Part shown: in pieces, positions 1 to 7,898 of the stretch
Layout: every line of letters begins with the position of its first letter
Numbering within the stretch: the stretch's first letter is position 1
NCBI RefSeq assembly: GCF_002924365.1
Contig: NZ_PQWB01000088.1
Location: 24,810-62,041 of the forward strand
Direction of reading: 5' to 3'
DNA length: 37,232 nt
Source: Chromobacterium alticapitis
Lineage (GTDB): Bacteria; Pseudomonadota; Gammaproteobacteria; Burkholderiales; Chromobacteriaceae
Made by a program: the position numbers and the translations under genes
The notes under the pieces: model-generated
What the model was told of the DNA's origin: nothing
Databases searched by the model: none
What the model saw: only the letters and a program-made list of their open reading frames with translations

Positions 1-1
1 G

Positions 2-445
2 CGCACGCTGGAGCCCAGCGAGGTGGAAACCCGCAAGCTGCACGCGCATCAGGAATACGGGCTGATGCACGTCAAGCTGTACGAGGACATCGCCCGTTTC
101 GGCCATATCGCCACCAGCTACGACTACCCGGTGATGGTCAACGACCGTTACCTGGCCTCGCCGTCGCCGATTCCGAAGTTCGACAACCCCAAGCTGGACA
201 TGAGCCCGGCGCTGCTGCTGTTCGGCGCCGGCCGCGAAAAGCGCCTGTACGCGATTCCGCCCTACACCAAGGTGGAAAGCCTGGCCTTCGACGATCATCC
301 GTTTACGGCCCAAACCTGGGAGCAAGGCTGCGCGTTGTGCGGCTCGCGCACGAGCTATCTGGACGAAATCGTCACCGACGACGCCGGCAGCCGGATGTTC
401 GTCTGCTCGGATACCGACTACTGCCAGCGGGAGAAACAAGCATGA
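2..445 (+). CDS. phnJ: PhnJ, C-P lyase catalytic subunit (3' part)
   Basis: This is the C-terminal ~147 residues of alpha-D-ribose 1-methylphosphonate 5-phosphate C-P lyase; the start lies left of the window. PhnJ is the radical-SAM subunit that cuts the carbon-phosphorus bond inside the PhnGHIJ core complex in the cytoplasm. The reading frame is open from base 2. Near the end there are four cysteines spaced C-X2-C-X21-C-X5-C (CALC, then the C of MFVC and the C of TDYC), which is the spacing of the [4Fe-4S] ligands in the E. coli protein. The stop TGA at 443-445 overlaps the phnK start as ATGA, so translation is probably coupled. The identity is secure; only the N-terminal half is unseen. Confidence 0.95.
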   Translation, partial: RTLEPSEVETRKLHAHQEYGLMHVKLYEDIARFGHIATSYDYPVMVNDRYLASPSPIPKFDNPKLDMSPALLLFGAGREKRLYAIPPYTKVESLAFDDHPFTAQTWEQGCALCGSRTSYLDEIVTDDAGSRMFVCSDTDYCQREKQA

Positions 446-1215
446 TGGCGCCCATCCTTACCGTGAGCGGGCTGAGCAAGGACTACGGCAACGGCCAGGG
501 CTGCTTCGACGTCAATTTCGAGCTATACCCGGGCGAGGTGCTGTGCATCGTCGGCGAATCCGGCTCCGGCAAATCCACGCTGTTGTCCACCCTGGCCGGC
601 CGCCTGGTTGCGGACGCCGGCAGCGTGCGCTTCACCGACCGCGATGGCGCCCAACACGAGCTGACCTGCCTGCCCGAAGCCGAGCGCCGCCGCCTGGCGC
701 GCAGCGAATGGGGCTTCGTCACCCAGCATGCCCGCGACGGCCTGCGCATGGGCGTCTCCGCCGGCGCCAACGTCAGCGAGCGGCTGATGGCGCTGGGCCA
801 GCGCCACTATGGCCGCTTGCGCCAGACCGCCGGCGACTGGCTGGAAAAGGTCGAAATAGACCGCGCGCGTCTCGACGACAAGCCATCCGCCTTCTCCGGC
901 GGCATGCAGCAGCGGCTGCAGATCGCCCGCAATCTCGTCACGCAGCCGCGGCTGGTGTTCATGGACGAGCCCACCGGCGGCCTGGACGTGTCGGTGCAGG
1001 CGCGCTTCCTCGACCTGACCCGCCGCCTGGTGCGCGACGCCGGCATCGCCGTCATCATGGTGACGCACGATCTGGGCGTGGCGCGGCTGCTGGCGCAGCG
1101 CACGCTGGTGATGCAGAAGGGCCGCGTGGTCGAAGCCGGCCTGACCGACCAGATCCTCGACGACCCGCAACACCCGTACAGCCAGCTCCTGGTGTCCTCC
1201 ATCCTGCAGGCCTGA
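442..1215 (+). CDS. phnK: PhnK, C-P lyase ABC-type ATPase
   Basis: A 257-residue ABC ATPase that docks on the C-P lyase core complex rather than on a membrane permease. Visible motifs: Walker A GESGSGKST (38-46), Q-loop Gln95, signature FSGGM (151-155), Walker B LVFMDEP (171-177) and H-loop His209. The C-terminal part ends in a DPQHPYSQLL stretch typical of the oligopeptide/PhnK branch. The start is the ATG at 442, overlapping the phnJ stop; a second ATG follows directly at 445 and would shorten the protein by one residue. It lies 4 nt before phnL. The length fits the family, and no permease or binding-protein gene lies next to it in the window, as expected for a lyase component. Confidence 0.95.
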   Translation: MMAPILTVSGLSKDYGNGQGCFDVNFELYPGEVLCIVGESGSGKSTLLSTLAGRLVADAGSVRFTDRDGAQHELTCLPEAERRRLARSEWGFVTQHARDGLRMGVSAGANVSERLMALGQRHYGRLRQTAGDWLEKVEIDRARLDDKPSAFSGGMQQRLQIARNLVTQPRLVFMDEPTGGLDVSVQARFLDLTRRLVRDAGIAVIMVTHDLGVARLLAQRTLVMQKGRVVEAGLTDQILDDPQHPYSQLLVSSILQA

Positions 1216-1219
1216 AATC

Positions 1220-1927
1220 ATGAATCTATTGATAGACGCGCAAAATCTGAGCAAGACCTTCACCCTGCACCAGCAGGGCGGGCTGAGGCTGCCAGTACTG
1301 ACCGATGTTTCGCTGCAGGCGGCCGCCGGCGAATGCGTGGCGCTGGCCGGCCCGTCCGGCGCCGGCAAAAGCACGCTGTTGAAGGCCCTGTACGCCAACT
1401 ATCTGGTGGAAAGCGGCCGCATCGGCGTGTTCCACCAAGGCGCATGGGTGGACATGGCCCGCGCGCTGCCGCATGAGATCGCCGCCGTGCGCCGACACAC
1501 GCTGGGCTATGTCAGCCAGTTCCTGCGGGTGATCCCGCGGGTGTCGGCGCTGGACATCGTCGCCGAGCCGCTGCGCGAATGGGGCTCGACCGACGCCGAA
1601 GCCCGGCTGGCGGCCGGCGAATGGCTGGCGCGGCTGAACATCGCCGAGCGGCTGTGGCGCCTGCCACCGGCCACCTTCTCCGGCGGCGAGCAGCAACGCG
1701 TCAACATCGCGCGCGGCATGATCGCGCCGCGGCCGATATTGCTGCTGGACGAGCCCACCGCCTCGCTGGACGCAGCCAACCGCGACGTGGTCGTACAATT
1801 GATGCGCGAGGCGCTGGCCCGCGGCGCGGCGCTGATCGGCATTTTCCACGACGCCCCCACCCGCGACGCCATCGCCAGCCGCGTATTCCAGGTCCCGCTG
1901 GCGCAACACACGGAAATCGCAGCATGA
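1220..1927 (+). CDS. phnL: PhnL, phosphonate C-P lyase ABC-type ATPase
   Basis: A 235-residue ABC ATPase of the PhnL/LolD-like branch. With PhnI, PhnG and PhnH it is linked to the step that attaches methylphosphonate to the C1 of a purine nucleoside triphosphate. Motifs: Walker A GPSGAGKST (44-52), Q-loop Gln100, signature FSGGE (153-157), Walker B ILLLDE (173-178) and H-loop His210. The Shine-Dalgarno before 1220 is weak (AGG in GCAGGCC), so it probably depends on ribosomes arriving from phnK, which ends 4 nt earlier. Its stop at 1925-1927 overlaps the phnM start as ATGA. Confidence 0.95.
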   Translation: MNLLIDAQNLSKTFTLHQQGGLRLPVLTDVSLQAAAGECVALAGPSGAGKSTLLKALYANYLVESGRIGVFHQGAWVDMARALPHEIAAVRRHTLGYVSQFLRVIPRVSALDIVAEPLREWGSTDAEARLAAGEWLARLNIAERLWRLPPATFSGGEQQRVNIARGMIAPRPILLLDEPTASLDAANRDVVVQLMREALARGAALIGIFHDAPTRDAIASRVFQVPLAQHTEIAA

Positions 1928-3060
1928 AACAGATTCTGAACCACGCCCGCATCGTGCTGGCCGACCGCGTCATCGACAACGGCGCGCTGGAAATTGAAGA
2001 CGGCCTGATCGCCGCCATCCACGAACAGCCGCTGACCGAAGGCGAAGACCTTGCCGGCGCGCTGCTGCTGCCCGGCCTGGTGGAAATCCACACCGACAAT
2101 CTGGAAAAACACCTGATGCCGCGCAACGGCGTGCTGTGGCCTACCCTGCCAGCCGTCATCACTCACGACGCCCAATGCGTGGCCGCCGGCATCACTACGG
2201 TGCTGGACGCGTTGTCGGTGGGCGATCTGGAAGGCGAAAGCGTGCGGCTGGACACGCTGCACAGCGCCTTCGCCGCCATCAACCAGGGCATGGACGAAGG
2301 CGCGCTGCGGGCGGAGCACTTCTTCCACCTGCGCTGCGAGTTGGCCTTCCCGCAACTGCTGGACGAATTGACGCCGCTGATCGCCCACCCGGCGGTGAAG
2401 CTGGTATCGGTGATGGATCATACGCCGGGCCAGCGCCAGTACCGCGATCTGGAGCAATACAAAAAATACTACGGCAAGAAAAAGGTAGGCTGGAACGAGG
2501 AGACCTTCCTCGCCGCCGTGGCGGAACGCAAGGCCAAGCAGGCGGAATTCGCTAGCCGCCACAAGCAGGCGGTGGTGGAAATGGCCCAGGCGCGCGGCAT
2601 CGCGCTGGCCAGCCACGACGACACCGACGAGGCGCACATAGCGGAAGCGCTGCGCGACGGCGTAGCGATCTCGGAATTCCCCACCACGCGGGAAGCGGCG
2701 GCGGCGGCCAGGCGGCATGGCCTCGCCACCGTGATGGGCGCGCCCAATGTGGTGCGCGGCGGCTCCCACTCCGGCAACGTGGCGGCGCTGGAGCTGGCCT
2801 GCCATGACTTGCTGGACATCCTGTCGTCCGACTACGTGCCGGCCAGCCTGCTGCACGGCGCCTGGCTGCTGCACGCGCAGGCGGGCTGGAGCCTGCCGCG
2901 CGCCATCGCCGCCGTCAGCCTGAACCCGGCGCGCGCGGTGGGCCTAGCCGACCGCGGAAACATCGCCGTCGGACAGCGCGCCGACCTGGTGGCCATGACG
3001 GCGCGCGGCGATGTGCCGCTGCTGCGCAGCGTGTGGAAGCTGGGCAGAAAAGTGTTCTGA
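1924..3060 (+). CDS. phnM: PhnM, ribose 1-methylphosphonate 5-triphosphate diphosphatase
   Basis: A 378-residue amidohydrolase-superfamily enzyme that removes pyrophosphate from alpha-D-ribose 1-methylphosphonate 5-triphosphate, giving the substrate of PhnJ. The metal-site motif HTDN (His56, Asp58) is followed by KHLMPRNGV, and further family motifs are SVMDHTPGQRQ, ASHDDTDEAH and GAPNVVRGGSHSGN. The reading frame stays open upstream, but the ATG at 1924 overlapping the phnL stop gives the family N-terminus MKQILNHARIV. It is the last phn gene here: no phnN or phnP follows. The next DNA is non-coding or decayed and then genes on the other strand, so this is the end of the operon. Confidence 0.95.
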   Translation: MKQILNHARIVLADRVIDNGALEIEDGLIAAIHEQPLTEGEDLAGALLLPGLVEIHTDNLEKHLMPRNGVLWPTLPAVITHDAQCVAAGITTVLDALSVGDLEGESVRLDTLHSAFAAINQGMDEGALRAEHFFHLRCELAFPQLLDELTPLIAHPAVKLVSVMDHTPGQRQYRDLEQYKKYYGKKKVGWNEETFLAAVAERKAKQAEFASRHKQAVVEMAQARGIALASHDDTDEAHIAEALRDGVAISEFPTTREAAAAARRHGLATVMGAPNVVRGGSHSGNVAALELACHDLLDILSSDYVPASLLHGAWLLHAQAGWSLPRAIAAVSLNPARAVGLADRGNIAVGQRADLVAMTARGDVPLLRSVWKLGRKVF

Positions 3061-3113
3061 CGCCGGATTGCCGTAACCGGCGCGCCGGCCAGGCTCAGAC
3101 AGGCGCCTCAAGA

Positions 3114-3352
3114 TCAGGCGGCGACGAGCTCCGCCGCCTGAACCGGCCCCTCCGCTGTTGCCGGCTCGAACTGCGGCGCCATCGCATCGAACATCGCTGG
3201 CGTCACCTCGAAGGCAAAGGTCTCGCCCTCGTGCTCATTCCCATTCAGTCGTCTATCGCCAAATGCACCGCCTGCTCGGCCTCCGTCAGCTTGCGCGCGC
3301 GGGTGGACTTGCCGGCGCCTTGCGGACCGAACACCAGATGCAATTGCGTCAT
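3114..3352 (-). pseudogene. Decayed P-loop kinase-like ATPase remnant
   Basis: Reading minus from an ATG at 3352-3350 gives 35 codons, MTQLHLVFGPQGAGKSTRAR and on to LAIDD, then a stop at 3247-3245. This is the N-terminus of a small P-loop protein of the AAA_33/zeta-toxin-like type, with Walker A GPQGAGKST. Directly after, in another frame down to a stop at 3116-3114, comes a stretch reading FAFEVTPAMFDAMAPQFEP, which looks like the C-terminal end of the same family. The ~100 or more residues that should lie between are missing. I read this as one gene with an internal deletion and frameshift. The family is recognised by eye only; the stop and the P-loop are seen directly. Confidence 0.6.
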
Positions 3353-3398
3353 CGAATCTGCCTTTCTTAAAGAACAATGCCGCCCACTGGCGGCTGGA

Positions 3399-4343
3399 TC
3401 AGCGCTTGAACAGCGCCATGCCTTCCGACCGCCGCGCGGTCGGCTCGAAACCGAACTGGGCGTACAGATGCTTGGCCTCGCCGTCGGCGATCAGGCTGAC
3501 GTAGGCGCTCAGCGGCAATTCGCGGTCTATATAGCCGCGAATCGCCGCCATGACGCGCTTGCCCAGCCCCCTGCCCTGGTGCGCCGGCAGCACGGCGATG
3601 TCCACCACCTGGTAGAAACTGCCGCCGTCGCCTATCAAACGGCCCATGCCGACGACATTCCCGTTCTGCAGCGCTTGCACCGCGAACACAGTGCCCGCCA
3701 AGCCGCGACGGGCGGCCTCTTCCGTCTTGGGGCTGAGGCCGGATTCGGCGCGCAGGCGGCGGTAGACGGCGACATCGGGCGTCGCCTCGACCAAAACATA
3801 ATCGTCGCCTTCAGGGACAACAGACGATGCGGATGATGAAAACGCCAGCGGGCGCTGCATCAGCTCCTCGTCCAGCAGCCGGCCATCCAGCATGACCGCG
3901 CCGGGCAAGGCGCCGACGCGGCGAAAGCCGAAAGATTGATACAGCGCCTTGGCCGGCGCGTTGGCCGCGTGCACCGCCAGTTCCAGCGATAGCAGTCCCG
4001 GCAGCTCGGCCGCCTCATCCAGCAGGGCCTGCATCAAGCATCGCGCCACGCCCTTGCCGCGATGATCCGGCCGGGTGAACACGCCTTGCACCATCGCGCG
4101 GTGGCGTATCTTGACCCGGCCGTCCCGGCGCAACGCGGCAACGCCTATCAGCTGTCCCGCCGCAAAAGCGCCCAGCACCCGCTGGATGTCGCTGGGCTGG
4201 ATCTGCCTCGCAATCTCCTCGTCGGCCAGGGACGCGATTTCCTCAGGCTCGAAATGTATCGCTTCCGGCGCGGTTTCCGCCGCCCGGATGCGGATGGCGC
4301 GATAGGCCGCGGCGTCCTCAGCCTGCAATACCCTGATTTCCAT
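3399..4343 (-). CDS. Two-domain GNAT acetyltransferase
   Basis: A 314-residue protein made of two GNAT N-acetyltransferase folds in tandem. Domain 1 (about 1-150) has acetyl-CoA pyrophosphate-loop motif RGKGVA (95-100) and the typical NAPAKALYQSFGF helix. Domain 2 (about 182-314) has QGRGLG (256-261) and a shorter AKHLYAQFGF counterpart. Both loops look intact, so neither half is obviously dead. The substrate cannot be told from sequence; the family acetylates amino groups of small molecules, peptides or proteins. The ATG at 4343 follows an AAAGG ribosome-binding site. The EAL-like gene ends 78 nt upstream on the same strand, so the two may share a transcript. Confidence 0.85.
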   Translation of the reverse strand: MEIRVLQAEDAAAYRAIRIRAAETAPEAIHFEPEEIASLADEEIARQIQPSDIQRVLGAFAAGQLIGVAALRRDGRVKIRHRAMVQGVFTRPDHRGKGVARCLMQALLDEAAELPGLLSLELAVHAANAPAKALYQSFGFRRVGALPGAVMLDGRLLDEELMQRPLAFSSSASSVVPEGDDYVLVEATPDVAVYRRLRAESGLSPKTEEAARRGLAGTVFAVQALQNGNVVGMGRLIGDGGSFYQVVDIAVLPAHQGRGLGKRVMAAIRGYIDRELPLSAYVSLIADGEAKHLYAQFGFEPTARRSEGMALFKR

Positions 4344-4421
4344 CCTTTGCTCCCGCCATTCCCGCCATGCGCGCCAGCGCCAGCATGAAAAGGGTCTTGA
4401 CCATGAAATGACGGGATAATA

Positions 4422-5294
4422 TCAGGCGCTTGCCAATTGCTCCAAGCGCGGCGCCGCGCGCTGCCGCTTCAGCCTTTCCGACAGCAACGGTCCGGAACAG
4501 TAATCCGCCCGCATCCGCTTGGCGATTTCCAGCATGTTGTCGCAAACAATCTCTTCCGCCGCCAGCGCGAACCCCTGCTCCGCCAACTGCGGCATCAGCG
4601 CCAGCAGCTGTTCGCGCACGCGCGGGTACATAAGGGCGCGGCTCATGAAGCTGGGCGCCAACGCCAAGCCATCCGGCTCCAGCCGCCACAAGCGCAGCAA
4701 ATCCTGGCCGCCGGCGCCGAAATCTCCCAAGGCCAACCGGTGGCCTTGCTGGCGGTAGCGCCGCAGCAAGGACAGGCCAAGGTCCGCGGTGCGCTCGTCC
4801 AGGAACAGCAGCATCTGCGCCTGGGCGGCAGGAAACTCCAGCGCGTCCAGCAGCCGCGCGGTGAAATCGACGATGCGGTCGCTGTAGGCGTGGCAGATGC
4901 GCGGGTCCACGTCTATGCGCAACGGCAGGTGGCGGCCATTGCGGCCCAGGTGGTTCAACACATGCAGCACGCGGATCAGCTTGAGCAATGCCACCGCCTT
5001 GGCCTCGCCGTAATTCATCGCGAACAGCCAGTTGGCCGGCAGCATTTGGCCGAACTGGCCGTAAATGCGCAAGCGCGCCGCGTATTGCAGCAGCTGGCAG
5101 CGACCATCGCGCACCTTCGCCTGCGGGATGAAGCCGCTGCACAGCCACCAGCCGTCGAAACTGGCGAACACTTCCTGCGCGTTCCACTGCAGCTTCGCCT
5201 GTACGCCCTCGCGCTGCAGCAATTGCTGGCACGCAGCCAGCATAGACGGCGTGAAGCCGGCCGGCAGCGCCTTGGCGGGCTTGAATCGTTTCAT
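4422..5294 (-). CDS. Degenerate EAL-domain protein
   Basis: A protein of 290 residues from the ATG at 5294, or 301 from an in-frame GTG at 5327; neither has a strong ribosome-binding site, so the start is open. The C-terminal two thirds fit the EAL fold. [19 protein letters not shown] aligns with the DDFGTG...L..L loop of c-di-GMP phosphodiesterases, and [12 protein letters not shown] with the DY.QGYLFSRPL end. Key catalytic positions are changed: no EAL (ExL) signature is seen, the first Asp of the DD pair is Gly, the Lys after the loop is absent, and the late Gln is Ser. It is therefore probably a non-catalytic c-di-GMP-related binding or interaction protein. No GGDEF, receiver or membrane segment is seen. 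Confidence 0.75.
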   Translation of the reverse strand: MKRFKPAKALPAGFTPSMLAACQQLLQREGVQAKLQWNAQEVFASFDGWWLCSGFIPQAKVRDGRCQLLQYAARLRIYGQFGQMLPANWLFAMNYGEAKAVALLKLIRVLHVLNHLGRNGRHLPLRIDVDPRICHAYSDRIVDFTARLLDALEFPAAQAQMLLFLDERTADLGLSLLRRYRQQGHRLALGDFGAGGQDLLRLWRLEPDGLALAPSFMSRALMYPRVREQLLALMPQLAEQGFALAAEEIVCDNMLEIAKRMRADYCSGPLLSERLKRQRAAPRLEQLASA

Positions 5295-5327
5295 GAGCGG
5301 CACCCGGTTGGTGAAAACTGGCGCCAC

Positions 5328-5499
5328 TATAGCCCCGAGTGTGACAAGGTCATATACGTTTTGCCGATATGCCTATCCATTTTTAAGAAAAGCCGTCTTA
5401 TACACTTTTAATAATATTCATCGCAGATATTCTTATTTCCCAGCCTCTACGGCCGCCGCCTACAGTGTCCTCACTCAAATCATCATTATGGAAAGCGCC
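5328..5499. promoter_or_regulatory. AT-rich divergent control region of sbp
   Basis: 172 bp between the EAL-like gene (minus) and sbp (plus). It is much richer in A+T than the genes around it, with runs such as TTTTTAAGAAAAG and TTTTAATAATATTC at about 5380-5415. Promoters for both genes must lie here, and a CysB site would be expected for sbp, but I cannot point to a convincing -35/-10 pair or operator. Confidence 0.4.
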
Positions 5500-6495
5500 A
5501 TGCGCCCACTGCACCGCCTCGCCATCGCCCTGCTGTTCGCCGGCAGCGCCTCCGCTTTCGCCGACATCAGCCTGCTCAACGTCTCCTACGACCCGACGCG
5601 CGAACTCTACCAGGACTATAACGCCGCCTTCGTCAAGTACTGGAAAGTCAAGACCGGCGAGACCGTCACCGTCAAGCAATCCCACGGCGGCTCCGGCAAG
5701 CAGGCACGCTCGGTGATAGACGGCCTGGACGCCGATGTGGTGACGCTGGCGCTGGCCTACGACATCGACGAAATCTCCAGCCAGGCCAAATCCATCGCGC
5801 CCAACTGGCAGCAACGGCTGCCCCATAACGCCTCACCCTACTCGTCCACCATCGTGTTCCTGGTGCGCAAGGGCAATCCCAAGCGCATCAAGGACTGGAA
5901 CGATCTGGTCAAATCCGGCGTGGAAGTGGTGACGCCGAACCCGAAGACCGGCGGCGGCGCGCGCTGGAACTACCTGGCGGCCTGGGGCTACGCGCTGAAG
6001 CAGCCCGGCGGCAACGACGCCAAGGCCAAGGACTTCGTCAAGAAGCTGTACGGCAACGTCAAGGTGCTGGATTCCGGCGCGCGCGGCTCGCTGATCACCT
6101 TCACCCAGCGTGGCATCGGCGACGTGCTGCTGTCGTGGGAAAACGAAGCTTTCCTCGCCGCCAAGGAGCTGGGGCCGGACAAGTTCGACATCGTCACCCC
6201 CTCCGTCTCCATCCTGGCCGAGCCGCCGGTCAGCGTGGTGGACAAAGTGGCGGACAAGCGCGGCACCCGTAAGGCGGCGGAGGCCTATCTGCAATACCTG
6301 TACAGCCCGGAAGGCCAGGAGCTGGCGGCCAAGCACTACTACCGCCCGCGCGACCCCAAGGTCGCGGCCAAGTACGCCGGCCAGTTCAGCAAGGTGAAGC
6401 TGTTCACCATAGACCAGACTTTCGGCGGCTGGCAGAAAGCGCAGAAAACCCACTTCGCCGACGGCGGTGTGTTCGATCAGATCGTGGCGCGCTGA
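5500..6495 (+). CDS. sbp: Sbp, periplasmic sulfate-binding protein
   Basis: A 331-residue substrate-binding protein that captures sulfate in the periplasm and hands it to the CysTWA importer. It has a clear signal peptide (positive MRPLHR, hydrophobic core, SASA/AFA cleavage region near residues 17-21). The mature start [14 protein letters not shown] is the family signature, followed by [20 protein letters not shown], which lines the anion site. The start is the ATG at 5500 with GGAAAG four bases upstream; an in-frame ATG at 5488 lacks such a site. The permease genes follow 551 bp downstream instead of directly, so sbp is probably its own transcription unit. It could be the thiosulfate-binding CysP, but Sbp fits better. 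Confidence 0.92.
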   Translation: MRPLHRLAIALLFAGSASAFADISLLNVSYDPTRELYQDYNAAFVKYWKVKTGETVTVKQSHGGSGKQARSVIDGLDADVVTLALAYDIDEISSQAKSIAPNWQQRLPHNASPYSSTIVFLVRKGNPKRIKDWNDLVKSGVEVVTPNPKTGGGARWNYLAAWGYALKQPGGNDAKAKDFVKKLYGNVKVLDSGARGSLITFTQRGIGDVLLSWENEAFLAAKELGPDKFDIVTPSVSILAEPPVSVVDKVADKRGTRKAAEAYLQYLYSPEGQELAAKHYYRPRDPKVAAKYAGQFSKVKLFTIDQTFGGWQKAQKTHFADGGVFDQIVAR

Positions 6496-6563
6496 AGTAC
6501 GTTTCTTAGGCTAAAAAATTTTGTGAGAGACCTCCACGTATTCAACGCGCCAAGTCCCTTCAA

Positions 6564-6594
6564 GCCTGCCGCCGGGCGGCAGGCCCGAGGTTTT
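6564..6594 (+). terminator. Terminator after sbp
   Basis: GCCTGCCG (6564-6571) pairs with CGGCAGGC (6577-6584) around a short loop; six bases later come TTTT (6591-6594). It lies 69 bp after the sbp stop. The gap before the T run makes it weaker than a textbook intrinsic terminator. Confidence 0.55.
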
Positions 6595-6903
6595 AAGCGG
6601 CTGTCTGTTTGAGTCCCGCGACGGTAGCGCGCATCGCTGAGCGAATCTCTACGTGCGAGGCTCTGCCTCGCCCAGTGATGGATTCGCACGCAGAGCGTTC
6701 AGCTGCGCCTCGGACCTGACGGGACCCGGCGGGTAGCCGCAGGCCAGGCTTGCAGGGTGGCTTTTAGGGGTGGAGGGGATATTTGGCCAAGCAAATATCC
6801 CCTCCCTGCACGCCGGGCAGCCCCGGCAACACCAATCATCATCCGCGCAGCGGATTCAAAACCAGACGAATCTTGAGAGAACGCCAGGATTCCCATGATT
6901 CGC
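6595..6903. other. Structured gene-free interval between sbp and cysT
   Basis: No convincing gene is seen on either strand. The interval is unusually rich in inverted repeats: GCGAATC (6641-6647)/GATTCGC (6681-6687) with GCTGA/TCAGC outside it, GCGAGGC/GCCTCGC (6655-6671), and a perfect 14-bp inverted repeat at 6772-6805. It is bounded on both sides by plus-strand terminator-like hairpins. It could encode a small RNA, or be a short repeat element inserted between sbp and its permease genes. Confidence 0.4.
6772..6805. repeat. Perfect 14-bp inverted repeat, 6-nt loop
   Basis: GGAGGGGATATTTG (6772-6785) is matched exactly by CAAATATCCCCTCC (6792-6805) around GCCAAG. As RNA it would be a very stable hairpin on either strand. 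It has no flanking T run, so it does not look like a simple terminator. Confidence 0.85.
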
Positions 6904-6936
6904 AAGCCGCCCGCTCATCGTCAGGCGGCTTTATTT
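6904..6936 (+). terminator. Terminator upstream of cysT
   Basis: AAGCCGCC (6904-6911) and GGCGGCTT (6924-6931) form an 8-bp stem with a 12-nt loop, followed by TATTT. Only the plus strand has the T-rich tail. It would end any transcript crossing the sbp-cysT gap before the cysT leader. Confidence 0.65.
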
Positions 6937-7046
6937 CACCCCTCGCCCACTTTGCATAATTTCGAATAAGCAACGAAGAAATGATTATTTTTGGAATAAC
7001 GTTCATGCGGATATCGTTTATTCGATTATATGAATTGGAATCCATG
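6937..7046 (+). promoter_or_regulatory. AT-rich leader and likely CysB region of cysT
   Basis: About 110 bp, strongly AT-rich, between the terminator hairpin and cysT. CGAATAA (6963-6969) and TTATTCG (7018-7024) form a spaced inverted pair, and GGAATAAC (6993-7000) and TTGGAATCC (7035-7043) recur nearby. This fits the long, degenerate sites used by CysB, but there is no simple consensus to score, so the regulator is inferred from context. Confidence 0.4.
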
Positions 7047-7898
7047 ATGTCCGCGACACTCGTTCCGCCGCCCCGCTCTCCCCGCGTCCTGCCCGGCTTC
7101 AATCTATCGCTGGGCTTCACCGTCAGCTATCTATCGCTGCTGGTGCTAATCCCGCTGGCCGCCGTGGCCCTGCGCGCCGCCGGCCAACCGCTGGAAAGCT
7201 TCTGGCAGACCGCAGCCTCGCCCCGCGTGCTGGCGTCCTACCGGCTCAGCTTCGGCATGGCATTGGCCGCTGCCGCCATCAACACGGTGTTCGGCCTGCT
7301 GCTGGCCTGGTCGCTGGCGCGCTACCGCTTTCCCGGCAAGCGGCTGATCGATTCGCTGGTGGACCTGCCCTTCGCCCTGCCCACCGCCGTCGCCGGCATC
7401 GCGCTGACTGCGCTGTACGCCGGCAACGGCTGGCTGGGACAATATCTGGAGCCCTTGGGCCTCAAAGTGGCCTTCGGCCCGTTGGGTGTGCTGGTGGCGC
7501 TGATCTTCATCGGTCTGCCCTTCGTGGTGCGCACCGTGCAGCCGGTGCTGGAAGACCTGGAAACCGAGCTGGAGGAAGCCGCCGCCTGCCTGGGCGCGCG
7601 CCGCTGGCAGACATTCCGCCACGTGATCCTGCCGGCTTTGCGGCCGGCCTTGCTGACAGGCTTCGCGCTGGCCTTCGCCCGCGCGGTCGGCGAATACGGC
7701 TCGGTGATCTTCATCGCCGGCAACGTGCCCATGGTGTCGGAAATCACGCCGCTGATGATCATCAGCAAGCTGGAGCAGTTCGATTACGCCGGCGCGGCCG
7801 CCATCGCCTCGGTCATGCTGGCCGCGTCCTTCCTGCTCTTGCTGGCCATCAACGGCCTGCAGTTCTGGAGCGCGCGCCGCCGTGCCGGGGGACGATAA
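7047..7898 (+). CDS. cysT: CysT (CysU), sulfate ABC transporter permease
   Basis: A 283-residue inner-membrane permease, one half of the CysT/CysW channel for sulfate and thiosulfate. The N-terminus GFTVSYLSLLVLIPLAAVAL is the first membrane segment; about six are visible. The cytoplasmic EAA loop that contacts CysA is ETELEEAAACLGARRWQTF followed by RHVILPALRPA. An upstream in-frame ATG at 6981 would add a non-family N-terminus. Of the two adjacent ATGs at 7044 and 7047, the second is better spaced from TTGGAA. The TAA stop overlaps the cysW ATG by one base (TAATG). Confidence 0.93.
   Translation: MSATLVPPPRSPRVLPGFNLSLGFTVSYLSLLVLIPLAAVALRAAGQPLESFWQTAASPRVLASYRLSFGMALAAAAINTVFGLLLAWSLARYRFPGKRLIDSLVDLPFALPTAVAGIALTALYAGNGWLGQYLEPLGLKVAFGPLGVLVALIFIGLPFVVRTVQPVLEDLETELEEAAACLGARRWQTFRHVILPALRPALLTGFALAFARAVGEYGSVIFIAGNVPMVSEITPLMIISKLEQFDYAGAAAIASVMLAASFLLLLAINGLQFWSARRRAGGR

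Noticed and set aside
3114-3377. An intact 87-residue protein on the minus strand
   Set aside because: Its first half is out of frame with the obvious P-loop start; only its C-terminal half looks like coding remnant, so a decayed gene explains it better.
6505-6515. TCTTAGGCTA shared by the sbp-cysT gap and the IS end at 37133
   Set aside because: A 10-base match between two places in 37 kb is expected many times by chance, and the flanks do not match.
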